64,000 bases of DNA, taken from positions 186,001 to 250,000 of the forward strand of contig NZ_CP085990.1 in assembly GCF_020736705.1 (NCBI RefSeq), in the 5' to 3' direction. This stretch comes from Psychrobacter sanguinis (GTDB taxonomy: Bacteria; Pseudomonadota; Gammaproteobacteria; Pseudomonadales; Moraxellaceae). The notes beneath the pieces are model-generated. The model ran no database searches, had not been told where the DNA came from, and was given only the letters and a program-made list of their open reading frames with translations. Positions 56,044-64,000 of this stretch are shown one piece after another. Position 1 is the stretch's first letter; each line of letters starts with the position of its first letter. A program made the position numbers and the translations under genes.

Positions 56044-56676
56044 TTACTTTGTGGCAACCCAAAACACTTCTTTTGAACGCGCACGAGAAGCGGCAGGCTT
56101 AATAGTGCGAACTTTTGAAAACTGAGATTGTAGCTGCTGGCGTAGTTGCTGTTCACCCTCGCCTTGGAACATCTTCATCACCAAAGAGCCACCTTTAGGC
56201 AATACCCGTAAGGCAAAATCTACCGCTAACTCGCACAGGTAAATCATACGCGGTTGGTCTACTGCCGTGTGTCCAGAGGTGTTGGGTGCCATATCAGATA
56301 GCACCACATCCACCTGTCTATCGCCCACTTCACCCATCAGCTTGTCAAACACTTCTTCTTCTCTAAAGTCGCCTTGAATAAAAGTGACGTTTTCTAAGGC
56401 ATCCATTGGCAAGATATCTGAGGCGATTAATATTCCCTCATCCCCCACCAGTCTACCTGCTACCTGCGACCAGCTTCCAGGGGCACTGCCCAAATCGACC
56501 ACAGTCATTCCTTTTTTAATAAGGTTGGTCTTTTCGTTAATTTCTAACAGCTTATAAGCTGCACGAGCACGATAACCCTCTTTTTGGGCCAGTTGTACAT
56601 AATGATCATCAAGGTGCTCTTTCATCCAAGCTTTACTGCTTTTAGACAAGGTTTTATTGGTAATACGTGTCGCCAC
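56044..56676 (-). CDS. rlmE: 23S rRNA 2'-O-ribose U2552 methyltransferase
   Basis: 210 residues, matching RlmE/FtsJ (209 in E. coli). It methylates U2552 late in 50S assembly. The start segment SKAWMKEHLDDHYVQLAQKEGYRARAAYKLLEIN contains the conserved catalytic Lys region. SAM motif VVDLGSAPGSWSQVA (near 60), catalytic Asp in LSDMAPNTSGH (near 126) and Lys in LVMKMFQGEGE (near 166). Divergent from yhbY, as in many gammaproteobacteria. Confidence 0.96.
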   Translation of the reverse strand: MATRITNKTLSKSSKAWMKEHLDDHYVQLAQKEGYRARAAYKLLEINEKTNLIKKGMTVVDLGSAPGSWSQVAGRLVGDEGILIASDILPMDALENVTFIQGDFREEEVFDKLMGEVGDRQVDVVLSDMAPNTSGHTAVDQPRMIYLCELAVDFALRVLPKGGSLVMKMFQGEGEQQLRQQLQSQFSKVRTIKPAASRARSKEVFWVATK

Positions 56677-57121
56677 AATATCCTCACTATTTATTTAGAG
56701 AAGTGATAACTATAAGATAATTATTAATTCTAGCATTATTTGTTTAATTAAACTGACTAACTATACGCACACTCATACCGTTTATGGTTAGAGTCCAAAT
56801 TAAGTTATCAATTACGTTCTACGTTAAGTGGTCAGCTAATTTCTAGGCTAAGCTAATCAACTTTACTTTTGATTGCGTTATTCATTAAAAATCTGCCTTT
56901 CTTACAAAGTCGTCATGCAAGACCCCCTAACTTTCTTTATAATGCACCCCTAGCATTTAATGCTTAGTCTACGGCTTAAGCTCGGTGACTGACACAGAGC
57001 TTAAGCAAAAAGTCGTCAATAAATACAGAATTTTAGATTTTTGGTCTACTCTATTTATCTGATGATTTATACATTTTCCAAGGCTGGTAAAGTTAGGCCT
57101 AATAATTAATACTGAGAAACT
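56677..57121. other. Divergent region rlmE / yhbY
   Basis: 445 bp. It holds a -10-like TATAAT (56938-56943, plus strand), a small palindrome (56953-56965), a large hairpin (56974-57006) and a 10-bp direct repeat AAAGTCGTCA at 56906 and 57009. The open frame at 56969-57193 on the minus strand overlaps yhbY and has no coding signals. Confidence 0.55.
56974..57006 (+). ncRNA. Perfect 10-bp hairpin in the probable yhbY leader
   Basis: GCTTAAGCTC (56974-56983), 13-nt loop, GAGCTTAAGC (56997-57006). No U-run follows on either strand. With a promoter at 56938 this would be in the 5' leader of yhbY. Whether it is a regulatory leader or a small RNA is unknown. Confidence 0.35.
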
Positions 57122-57457
57122 ATGAGTACTGCAAAAAACAACCGTCCTACATTGGACAATACTGAACTGCGCCGCCTTAAAGGTATTGGCCATGAATTAA
57201 AGCCTGTGGTGACTATCGGCAATAAAGGCTTGACTGATTCAGTAGTAGAAGAGTTAGATCGTGCACTGAACGATCATGAACTTATCAAAATCAAAACCCC
57301 ACCAGGTACCAAAGAAGAGCGTGAAGCTTTCAGTAGCGACCTTGCGAATAAAACAGGTGCACAGCTTATTCACACTATTGGTCGTATGGCACTTTTATTA
57401 CGTCGTAATCCTAACGCCAACCCTAAGCTATCTAACTTAAGCCGTTATAGTGATTAG
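57122..57457 (+). CDS. yhbY: CRM-domain RNA-binding protein YhbY
   Basis: 111 residues, slightly longer than E. coli YhbY (97). A single CRM/KH-like domain that binds pre-50S ribosomal RNA. Conserved LRRLKGIGHELKPVVTIGNKGLTDSVVEELDRAL (about 18-51) with the GNKG loop, and LIHTIGRMALLLRRN near the end. The ribosome-binding site is weak (GAG). Adjacent to the divergent rlmE, also a 50S maturation factor. Confidence 0.92.
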   Translation: MSTAKNNRPTLDNTELRRLKGIGHELKPVVTIGNKGLTDSVVEELDRALNDHELIKIKTPPGTKEEREAFSSDLANKTGAQLIHTIGRMALLLRRNPNANPKLSNLSRYSD

Positions 57458-57541
57458 AAGTTAGCGGTTGATTGCGATTAAGCAATTACTGTCGCTAATT
57501 GGCTAAACCCGTTATTGAATGAACAGGTAATAAATTAACAG

Positions 57542-57577
57542 TAAAGGCCGCTAATAAATAGCGGCCTTTATTTTTTT
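57542..57577 (+). terminator. yhbY terminator
   Basis: TAAAGGCCGCTA (57542-57553), loop ATAAA, complementary arm (57559-57570), then seven T. Confidence 0.92.
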
Positions 57578-57629
57578 AATCTAGAATTTATTTTTAATCG
57601 ACAATATAAGTGCAGCAATAATAGACCAT

Positions 57630-57660
57630 AAAAAAAACCTCATCTATTTAAATAAATGAG
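57630..57660 (-). terminator. Terminator of the CHAP-like gene
   Basis: Minus-strand CTCATTTA, 6-nt loop, TAGATGAG (one wobble pair), followed by GG and eight T. Confidence 0.8.
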
Positions 57661-57723
57661 ATTTTTATTTTATCAATTTTATCGTATTAATTACGAACAA
57701 GTACTGATAACCATCGTTAGCAA

Positions 57724-58446
57724 TTAGTCGTTCATTGCTAAATAAGTACCCTGATTTGAAGCATCTAAATAACGACCATCGCGCCAAACAGTATATCCAT
57801 TGTGGCTGCTATAAGGGCTGAATTTTGATTGTACGAAATCTGATACCCATTGTGAGCCATCAAAAATCTGAATATGGCCATGTGGGTTTTTTGATGAGCG
57901 GTTGAATACAGCAACATCACCTACCTGTGGCTGGTAGTTATCATTGCTAAGTTTAACGAATCCAGCTTCTGCTAAGGTACCACGAGTTGCGTACTGATAG
58001 GCTGAGTTATTAGGGGTAAAACTGTAGCCTGCTGATTGTAGAGCTTGACGCACATATCGTGCACAAAGACCTAGTGTTCTTGAGTGAGCAGCGCGGGCAG
58101 CACGAGCAGCGGCTAGAGCTGGAGGTGCTGAGCTGTCTAAACGCCCAGAAGAGAATGATGGTGTGTTTGCAGAAGTAGCAAACGACGTTGAAGTGCTGTA
58201 TCTACTTTCTAATTGTCTTGCTAGTTGAGCCAATTCATCACTTTTTTGTTGTGCTTGATTGCTTAAATATTCAATATTCTGAACACGCTCAGAGGTATTA
58301 GATGAAATATTAGAGTAACTATTTACTACTTTATACGTTTTAACTGATGGAGAACTTGTGGCTGGCTCAAAAGTTTGTTGAACTGTTGCATTTACTTGCG
58401 TGGCACTTAGCCCCATTAACGACAAAATAATAAGTGACTTTTTCAT
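57724..58446 (-). CDS. Secreted CHAP/NlpC-like cysteine hydrolase
   Basis: 240 residues. Signal peptide MKKSLIILSLMGLSATQVNA. A Ser/Gln-rich region with a coiled stretch (about 35-95, NIEYLSNQAQQKSDELAQLARQLES) and an Ala-rich APPALAAARAARAAHSRT linker precede a papain-like domain. There the Cys in LGLCARYVRQALQSAGYS (near 133) and the His in PHGHIQIFDGSQWVSDF (near 196) fit a CHAP-type amidase/endopeptidase active site, with the QVGDVAVFNR block between them. It probably cuts peptidoglycan peptides in the periplasm. Domain class (CHAP or NlpC/P60) is not certain from the sequence alone. Confidence 0.8.
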   Translation of the reverse strand: MKKSLIILSLMGLSATQVNATVQQTFEPATSSPSVKTYKVVNSYSNISSNTSERVQNIEYLSNQAQQKSDELAQLARQLESRYSTSTSFATSANTPSFSSGRLDSSAPPALAAARAARAAHSRTLGLCARYVRQALQSAGYSFTPNNSAYQYATRGTLAEAGFVKLSNDNYQPQVGDVAVFNRSSKNPHGHIQIFDGSQWVSDFVQSKFSPYSSHNGYTVWRDGRYLDASNQGTYLAMND

Positions 58447-58623
58447 AAAATTCCCAGAATTAATTTTTGCAATGTACTGTTCAACCTACCTGTCAAACAG
58501 CCTTTTGATATTCATTTAAAACAAACGACCTATCGAAACAGCCTATATTTAGACTTAGCAACCGTTTATGCTATCTATATACTCAGTGATAACTTTATCT
58601 ATAAATCAAGTTTGAGGCCTGCT

Positions 58624-59163
58624 ATGCAAAACCCTTTAAAACCCAATCATTTAGCAAAGCGTATTGATCATCAAAAGTCTGCAGCGTCTTCCTTGCCTAA
58701 GTCTTTAAGTGATAAATGCTCTGAGCTGAACAAATTAACGCAAGAGATAAAAGCATTACTAGGAAGAGGACTACCAGAAGAGATCTTAAAATCACTTTGG
58801 ATAGTTAAGTATGAAGAAGGTTTATTGGTGCTTTCTGTGCAGTCTCAGACTGCAGCAAACCATCTTCGATACCAATCAAACAACCTAATTAATATACTAA
58901 AAGAACAATCTCTTACATTCAGCGTACTAAAAAATATAGATGTAATCGTTACTTACCCTGCTTCGATTGACCACTTAAATGAGAATCAGGATTACTCAAT
59001 ATCACATTCAAATCAATCGAACTTAACTCTTAGTAAGGGCGGAAGCCATATTAATCGTGACCTCACCGAAACAACGAAACGAACTATAACATACACATTA
59101 GAGCATGTCATTAAAGATGAACGCTTAAAAGAATCCCTAAAAAGGCTTACAAAACCTAACTAA
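58624..59163 (+). CDS. dciA: DciA-type replicative helicase operator (DUF721)
   Basis: 179 residues from the ATG at 58624, chosen because GAGG lies about 6 nt upstream; a TTG at 58612 lacks this. The DUF721 domain (about 35-115) has LPEEILKSLWIVKYEEGLLVLSVQSQTAANHLRYQSNNLINIL. DciA proteins help load the replicative helicase DnaB in bacteria without DnaC. It is convergent with lpxC; in Pseudomonas a DUF721 gene likewise lies beside lpxC. The C-terminal third is polar and probably disordered. Confidence 0.8.
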   Translation: MQNPLKPNHLAKRIDHQKSAASSLPKSLSDKCSELNKLTQEIKALLGRGLPEEILKSLWIVKYEEGLLVLSVQSQTAANHLRYQSNNLINILKEQSLTFSVLKNIDVIVTYPASIDHLNENQDYSISHSNQSNLTLSKGGSHINRDLTETTKRTITYTLEHVIKDERLKESLKRLTKPN

Positions 59164-59348
59164 AACCTTTCTATTATGTTTTATTATGTAATCAAGCGTG
59201 GTGTTATTGGTAGACAATGTTTGGTTTTTAAAACTAGATTCGTAAAAACAACCAAATTTATTATTTAATCTATGACTAATTTTTATTGATTGAGGTCTTC
59301 TAAGTATTGAAAATGTTTGGATTGTGCAAGTTTTCATTAATTTTTGAT

Positions 59349-59382
59349 AAAAAAAAGCGAAACTTAAGTTTCGCTTTTTTTT
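59349..59382. terminator. Bidirectional terminator, dciA / lpxC
   Basis: Palindrome AGCGAAACTTAAGTTTCGCT (59356-59375) flanked by A and T runs. Confidence 0.92.
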
Positions 59383-59458
59383 ATATTTCCCTAATGTTGC
59401 TTACCACTCAAAAATAACGCTAAAAAATTGGAAAATATTTTCGATTACATCTTGATTT

Positions 59459-60352
59459 TTATATTTTATAGTCAATTGCAAAATCAAGTTTGTCATACAT
59501 TGTTACAATTTCAAAGTTGTCTGGGTCACTATATACCGCTCTAATCAATTTATTGTTCAAAGCATGCCCTGATTTATAGGCCGAAAACTTACCAATCAGA
59601 CTGTATTTTGCCAAATATAAGTCCCCAATAGCATCTAAAATCTTATGACGTACGAACTCTTCTTTGTGTCGCAGTCCTTCTTTATTCATAATACCGTCGT
59701 CATCAAGGACGATGGCATTATCCAAACTGCCTCCTAAAGCCAAATTGTTTTTTTGTAGATGTTCAATATCGCGCATAAAACCAAAGGTTCTGGCATTGCC
59801 TACATTTTCAATATAACTCTTTGTGGAAAACTCGAACTGATAGTGCTGTGTATCTTTGGGTATGCCTGGATGTTCAAATTCAATTTCAAAGTCCAAGCAA
59901 AATCCCGAATAAGGCTCTAGTTGCGCAGACTTATCACCCTCTTCGACTCTGACAGTCTTTAAGATTCTCATAAACTTCTTTGGGGCAGTTTGCTCTTTAA
60001 TACCTGCTTCTAGTATCAATTGCACGTAGTCTTCGGCACTACCATCCATAATAGGAATCTCAGCATCAGAGACTTTAACCAATAAATTGTCGATACCAAG
60101 CCCTGATAAAGCACTTAATAAATGCTCCACGGTACCAATTTTCACGCCATCCACTATTAGATTTGACGACATGACCGTATCAGTGACTAAAAAAGCATCG
60201 GCAGCGATTAACGGTGCATTGTCTATATCAGTGCGTAAAAAATGTATACCGCTATCAATAGCCGCTGGCTCTAGGATAAGCGTCACATTTTGGCCACTGT
60301 GTAATCCGACACCGATGACTTCAATAGGCTGCTTTAATGTGCGTTGTTTCAT
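59459..60352 (-). CDS. lpxC: UDP-3-O-acyl-N-acetylglucosamine deacetylase
   Basis: 297 residues, near the usual 300-305. Zinc-dependent committed step of lipid A synthesis. Zinc ligands: His in VEHLLSALSGLGID (near 78), and His and Asp in HKILDAIGDLYL (near 237). The Glu of the active site lies in the VEHLL segment; the C-terminal catalytic His is in KSGHALNNKLIRAV (near 263). It follows ftsZ as in the dcw cluster of Pseudomonas, but a strong terminator separates them. Confidence 0.96.
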   Translation of the reverse strand: MKQRTLKQPIEVIGVGLHSGQNVTLILEPAAIDSGIHFLRTDIDNAPLIAADAFLVTDTVMSSNLIVDGVKIGTVEHLLSALSGLGIDNLLVKVSDAEIPIMDGSAEDYVQLILEAGIKEQTAPKKFMRILKTVRVEEGDKSAQLEPYSGFCLDFEIEFEHPGIPKDTQHYQFEFSTKSYIENVGNARTFGFMRDIEHLQKNNLALGGSLDNAIVLDDDGIMNKEGLRHKEEFVRHKILDAIGDLYLAKYSLIGKFSAYKSGHALNNKLIRAVYSDPDNFEIVTMYDKLDFAIDYKI

Positions 60353-60474
60353 AAAGTTGGTACCCTTATTACTTAGCTATGAGTATTGACTCAAATATAG
60401 GAATTTTAACACAGTAAACTATTAAGATAATTCGTATCAAACGATATTTACTTTAGTCCATTAAGTTTACCCAT

Positions 60475-60506
60475 AAAAAAAGCCAAGCTTAAGCTTGGCT
60501 TTTTCT
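60475..60506 (-). terminator. ftsZ terminator
   Basis: Palindrome AGCCAAGCTTAAGCTTGGCT (60481-60500) followed on the minus strand by six T; it separates ftsZ from lpxC. Confidence 0.9.
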
Positions 60507-60608
60507 CAATAAGGCTAGTTTAATGCTGCTGTTTTAACATTATATTTTTTAACACTATCTACTTTTATAATAGCTACTGTAATAAATAACTGTTAAATCG
60601 TGTAAGAA

Positions 60609-61802
60609 TTAACGATTTTGTTGACGTTTTAAGTAATCCTGAATGCTATTTGTTTTGGTAGCAGAAGAAGGTTGTGACGTCGGTGTAGATGTTCCAGCAG
60701 GATTATTTACATGGCTTTGAGTTGCAGTGGTTCTTTGATGAGCATTAAAGGCACTGGTATGTGTTGCTGGATCAACTGTCTGTGTACTGTTCGCTGAAGG
60801 CATTGGTTTGTGTGCATCGTTGTCTTCATCTAGGGTTAAACCCGTAGCAATTACAGTTACGTGTAAATCTTCACCTAGCTTCTCATCAATAACCGTACCG
60901 ATGAAGATATTGGCATCTTCAATATCAGTGATGTCATTAACCACTTCAGTAATTTGGTTAAGCTCATCTAAGGTAACTGATTCTGATGACACAACGTTTA
61001 CGATAAGGCCTTTGGCATTTTCCAATAACAAGTTATCTAATAGAGGAGAACGAATGGCTTTTTCAGTGGCTTGACGTGCGCGGTCTTCACCACTGGCACG
61101 GCCAATACCCATCATAGCGTGACCTTTCGCAGTCATAGCGGTACGAATATCGTTAAAGTCGATGTTGATAACACCTTCGCTTGAAATGGTTTGTGCAATA
61201 CCCTGTACTGCATGCATCAACACATCATCAGCTTTTTTGAAAGCATCTTGCATTGAGATATTGCCGTAAACTTTAAGCAGTTTATCATTAGGAATAGTAA
61301 TGATAGAGTCTACAAAGTTTGAAAGCTGGTCAATACCTGCTTTGGCCGCTTTAATACGCTTGCCACCTTCAAATTTGAAAGGCGTGGTGACCACGCCCAC
61401 AGTCAAAATTTCCATTTCTTTAGCAATACGAGCTACCACTGGTGCTGCACCTGTACCCGTACCGCCGCCCATACCCGCAGTGATAAATACCATGTCTGAG
61501 TCTTCAAGCAACTTACGGATGGCTTCTTCATCTTGTTCAGCAGCTTCACGACCCACTTCAGGATTTGCGCCTGCACCAAGACCACGGTTGGTATGCGCGC
61601 CAAGTTGCAGCTTGTTGTCAGCGGTTAGTCTGTCCAACGCTTGCTTATCGGTATTAGCACACACAAAAGTAACGCCTTTGACGCCTTGCTGAACCATGTG
61701 CTCAACAGCATTACCGCCGCCGCCGCCCACACCGAACACAGTGAAACGCGCTTGACCATTATTTAAATCGTGGCTGTTAGTAGCCATTGTATACTTAGAC
61801 AT
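60609..61802 (-). CDS. ftsZ: Cell-division GTPase FtsZ
   Basis: 397 residues from the ATG at 61802, which has AAGGAG about 6 nt upstream; a GTG at 61808 lies inside that site and is unlikely. FtsZ is the tubulin-like GTPase that forms the Z ring. The tubulin signature GGGTGTGAAPV (near 108) and the N-terminal VGGGGGNAVEHM are intact. The linker (about 320-380) is rich in Thr, Ser, His and Gln. The C-terminal peptide SIQDYLKRQQNR keeps the pattern that binds FtsA and ZipA. It follows ftsA with a 95-bp gap, without a terminator. Confidence 0.97.
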   Translation of the reverse strand: MSKYTMATNSHDLNNGQARFTVFGVGGGGGNAVEHMVQQGVKGVTFVCANTDKQALDRLTADNKLQLGAHTNRGLGAGANPEVGREAAEQDEEAIRKLLEDSDMVFITAGMGGGTGTGAAPVVARIAKEMEILTVGVVTTPFKFEGGKRIKAAKAGIDQLSNFVDSIITIPNDKLLKVYGNISMQDAFKKADDVLMHAVQGIAQTISSEGVINIDFNDIRTAMTAKGHAMMGIGRASGEDRARQATEKAIRSPLLDNLLLENAKGLIVNVVSSESVTLDELNQITEVVNDITDIEDANIFIGTVIDEKLGEDLHVTVIATGLTLDEDNDAHKPMPSANSTQTVDPATHTSAFNAHQRTTATQSHVNNPAGTSTPTSQPSSATKTNSIQDYLKRQQNR

Positions 61803-61897
61803 TATCACTCCTTGAGGTCATCTATTTAGTCATTACCTTTATATAAGCTAAAACTAAAGTAGTGACTGTGAAATATGAAAATTAAGATATAGGGAAG

Positions 61898-63190
61898 CTA
61901 TATTATGCTTTTGAAAAAATTACTCAAATTATGTTTGATCGTACTAAATTTAGTAGGTTTATTGACCTCTAACGCTTCTGGTGAACTCTTCTCACTGTGT
62001 TTGAATTGTTCACTTTGGCTGTATAACAAGGCACCATAAGCCGTCTGTAAGTTACGCTGACCCACTCTCAAATTCAACTCTTTGAATTTGTCATCACTAT
62101 CAAAATGATTGTAAGCAGAAATAGCAATATGGGCATTAGTCATTACCACCGGCATCTCAAGTAGACGTTTTGAAAAACGCACCATACCGCGAATCTGACT
62201 ACCGCCACCGGTTAAAATAACACCACGTTGTAAATAGTCCATCAACCCTTCATCGGATAACTTTTGAAAAATAACCCGATAAAGTTCGATATAACGTGCT
62301 TCAATAATTTGAGCCAATTGTAGCATGCTGATGGTGGCTTCATCCGCCATACCTACTCTGGGGAAAGTTTCAAATCTCGTAGGATCTACATCACGAGTAT
62401 CCACTGTCCCTCTCTGAATTTTAAGCTTTTCGGCCTCCATCATAGTGAGACCTAACTCAGCTGAGATATCCATGGTGACCTTATTGCCACCATCCGCAAT
62501 ACAGTGCGTAAAAATTAGTTTATTTTCGCGATAAATGCAAATACTGGTGGTACTTGCTCCTATATCAATTAAACAAACCCCTTGTTCACGCTCTTCAGAC
62601 ATTAGGCTATATTCAGCACTAGAAACCGCATCGAACAACATATGATCAATACTGACATCACAGGCTTGAATAAGTTTTTGAATATTTTGTCTACTTGATA
62701 CTGGCATCATCATAAGGTGATACATCACAGTGACCTTATTCGCGTACATACCAATAGCATCGTCAACCATTTGTTCTTGATTGTCTAAAAATATGCCTTG
62801 TTGGCAATGGTGCATAAGGTAATGAGTATTGGGTAGTACACTGGCTTTCGCCAGACTTAAAGCTTTAACAATATGCTGGGTTTCTACAACCCCACTTTCT
62901 ATATCTACAGCGCCAAAGCCATTATGACTTAGTAGCTCAGGAGTGGATAACGTTAACCACACACTATGAATACGACAATTCGCCATTTCCTCTGCTTGGA
63001 TAATCGCTTGGCGAATAGAGCTCTTAAGGCGATCAAAATGTCTAATTTGACCTTGCTGAAAGTCCTCCGTAGGAACCTCACCAACACCCTTAATACGAAT
63101 GTCGGTCGCAGAAACAACATTAGCCACCACGACATAGACTGCAGAGGCGCTTAAATGAATGACGGCTAGGAGATTTTCAGATTTACTCAT
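61898..63190 (-). CDS. ftsA: Cell-division protein FtsA
   Basis: 430 residues, close to 420 in E. coli. An actin-like ATPase that tethers FtsZ to the membrane and recruits later division proteins. The ATP site shows CLIDIGASTTSICIYRENKL (near 203) and VILTGGGSQIRGM (near 323). The C-terminal amphipathic targeting helix is FSTIKHNLSNFFKSII. The ribosome-binding site is weak. A 12-bp direct repeat (63314-63345) lies upstream. Confidence 0.95.
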   Translation of the reverse strand: MSKSENLLAVIHLSASAVYVVVANVVSATDIRIKGVGEVPTEDFQQGQIRHFDRLKSSIRQAIIQAEEMANCRIHSVWLTLSTPELLSHNGFGAVDIESGVVETQHIVKALSLAKASVLPNTHYLMHHCQQGIFLDNQEQMVDDAIGMYANKVTVMYHLMMMPVSSRQNIQKLIQACDVSIDHMLFDAVSSAEYSLMSEEREQGVCLIDIGASTTSICIYRENKLIFTHCIADGGNKVTMDISAELGLTMMEAEKLKIQRGTVDTRDVDPTRFETFPRVGMADEATISMLQLAQIIEARYIELYRVIFQKLSDEGLMDYLQRGVILTGGGSQIRGMVRFSKRLLEMPVVMTNAHIAISAYNHFDSDDKFKELNLRVGQRNLQTAYGALLYSQSEQFKHSEKSSPEALEVNKPTKFSTIKHNLSNFFKSII

Positions 63191-63313
63191 AAAGTTTAAA
63201 ACATATATGTACTGTGAGGAATTTTAAGTATAAAAATATACTTTTCATCCAAATTAAAACAGTAAGGTTAGGTTAGGGTTTAATTTTAAGTATTGCTATG
63301 AGCCTATCCTTAA

Positions 63314-63345
63314 TCATGCTAGCCAACCTTTGGTCATGCTAGCCA
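63314..63345. repeat. Direct repeat TCATGCTAGCCA, 20-bp spacing, upstream of ftsA
   Basis: Exact 12-bp copies at 63314-63325 and 63334-63345, centred about 140 bp upstream of the ftsA ATG; 20 bp is close to two turns of the helix. Confidence 0.7.
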
Positions 63346-63402
63346 GACAATAAGCCATACCTGATTGTAATACATCATAACGAATAAGTTTTCATTACTA
63401 AA

Positions 63403-63436
63403 TAAAACCGCTTCAAATCAACTTTGAGGCGGCTTT
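63403..63436 (-). terminator. Hairpin at the ftsQ end, probable terminator
   Basis: Minus-strand CCGCCTCAAA, 5-nt loop, TTTGAAGCGG with one mismatch, then TTTTATTT. It begins just after the ftsQ stop and would uncouple ftsA-ftsZ from ftsQ. Confidence 0.7.
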
Positions 63437-63439
63437 CAA

Positions 63440-64000
63440 TTAAAGTGGTATTTCACTTTCTGCTGCACTGGCTTCCTGCACTGCTGTATCTGCTTTGTTC
63501 GTATTGTCTACCGCTTGAGGCTTACTTGCCTCCGCTTGTACTGAAGCGGCGGGAGCAGTATCTACAGATTCGTTTTTCCAGTCAATAACAAAACCATTTT
63601 TATAGCGTAAATCAGCTGCCGCAATATCTTCGCGTTTGTCAGCCAATTGATTCTGCAATAATTGACTTAAATTCATAAGCTTTTGTGAGGTATGCTCATT
63701 GTCTACAATGATACGCATCCCATTATCAAATTTAATCGCCCAAGTCATACGGGGCGTCAGTACCAAATCCTCAACTTGCATCTTTAATGGTGCAAACCAC
63801 TGATTCACCTGCTGCATTTGTTTCATAATTAAAGAGGATTGATCGGTATCCCCTTGTAACATTATCAAACCGGGTTGTAAAAGTTCAGACTCACTAACCG
63901 GTTTGTAAACCTGTCCTTGCGCATCTATTAAATGCTCACTGCCAAATCGAGCGACAGCCTCACGCGGTAAGGCAGTAATAACAATACCTTCACCCCATTT
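63440..64000 (-). CDS. ftsQ: Cell-division protein FtsQ, C-terminal part (start beyond the window)
   Basis: The frame stays open to position 64000, so the N-terminus (cytoplasmic tail, membrane helix and most of the POTRA domain) is missing. The 186 visible codons begin KWGEGIVITALPREAVARFG; the family pattern 'W ... V.ER.PVARW ... LVD..G' is matched by LPREAVARFGSEHLIDAQGQVY. The periplasmic beta domain follows (QLEV... LTPRMTWAIKFDNGMRIIVD). A Glu/Ala/Gln-rich tail of about 35 residues ends the protein. FtsQ links the divisome with FtsL/FtsB. The order ftsQ-ftsA-ftsZ-lpxC supports the call. Confidence 0.88.
   Translation of the reverse strand, partial: KWGEGIVITALPREAVARFGSEHLIDAQGQVYKPVSESELLQPGLIMLQGDTDQSSLIMKQMQQVNQWFAPLKMQVEDLVLTPRMTWAIKFDNGMRIIVDNEHTSQKLMNLSQLLQNQLADKREDIAAADLRYKNGFVIDWKNESVDTAPAASVQAEASKPQAVDNTNKADTAVQEASAAESEIPL

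Noticed and set aside
1..64000. CRISPR arrays, tRNA or rRNA genes, prophage, toxin-antitoxin or defence clusters
   Set aside because: No regularly spaced long repeats with unique spacers, no cloverleaf-like sequences and no genes of these classes were seen. The short tandem repeats found are adjacent, degenerate and too short to be CRISPR.

Overview
The window is a stretch of chromosome from a gammaproteobacterium, most likely Moraxellaceae and plausibly Psychrobacter. The reasons are moderate-to-low GC with AT-rich intergenic DNA, the syntenic blocks tsf-rpsB / map-glnD-dapC and ftsQ-ftsA-ftsZ-lpxC, a SpoT with a collapsed synthetase domain as described for Acinetobacter, and a DciA-type replication protein. 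No species assignment was possible without a search. About 48 protein genes are supported. I found no rRNA, tRNA, CRISPR array, prophage or integron.

Layout. Positions 1-6.6 kb (+) carry spoT, ridA, priA and a cation-diffusion-facilitator zinc exporter. From 6.7 to 10.1 kb (-) lie two small unknown genes, a persulfide-dioxygenase-like metallo-hydrolase behind a perfect inverted repeat, and serA. serA is divergent from a D-2-hydroxyglutarate-dehydrogenase-like flavoprotein at 10.5-12.0 kb. An intact IS4-family insertion sequence (12154-13546, 20-bp inverted repeats, 11-bp target duplication) sits exactly in the loop of the terminator that once separated this flavoprotein from a BLUF blue-light sensor gene. 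From 14.8 to 24.4 kb follow a GNAT-nitrilase fusion, a membrane-anchored thioredoxin-like protein, an MpaB-type oxygenase, an NCS2 nucleobase permease, an EamA exporter and ppc.

From 24.5 to 32.4 kb is the translation and nitrogen block: tsf and rpsB (-), map, glnD and dapC (+). From 32.8 to 41.1 kb are a CBS/DUF294 signalling protein with a partner DEDDh exonuclease, a PBP4 (dacB) with a large Ser/Thr-rich insertion, a YetF-like membrane protein, a DUF2147 protein, an AmiD-like amidase lipoprotein and an M48 protease lipoprotein. purL (41.4-45.4 kb), a PNPOx-like protein and a long minus-strand run (pgsA, rsmJ, uppP, tsaB, a DUF937 protein, ygfX, sdhE, folP, ftsH, rlmE) lead to yhbY (+). The last 6 kb holds a CHAP-type hydrolase, dciA, and the division/envelope genes lpxC, ftsZ, ftsA and the 3' part of ftsQ.

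The genes are mostly housekeeping: stringent response, replication restart, serine and purine synthesis, peptidoglycan recycling and division. I did not find a convincing new multi-gene system. The least explained signals are in non-coding DNA. At least fourteen intergenic regions carry two to four copies of a short, degenerate direct repeat with a period near 14-17 bp (range 14-28). There are also several strong unassigned inverted repeats, and the insertion sequence has hairpins at both ends that look like protection against outside transcription.
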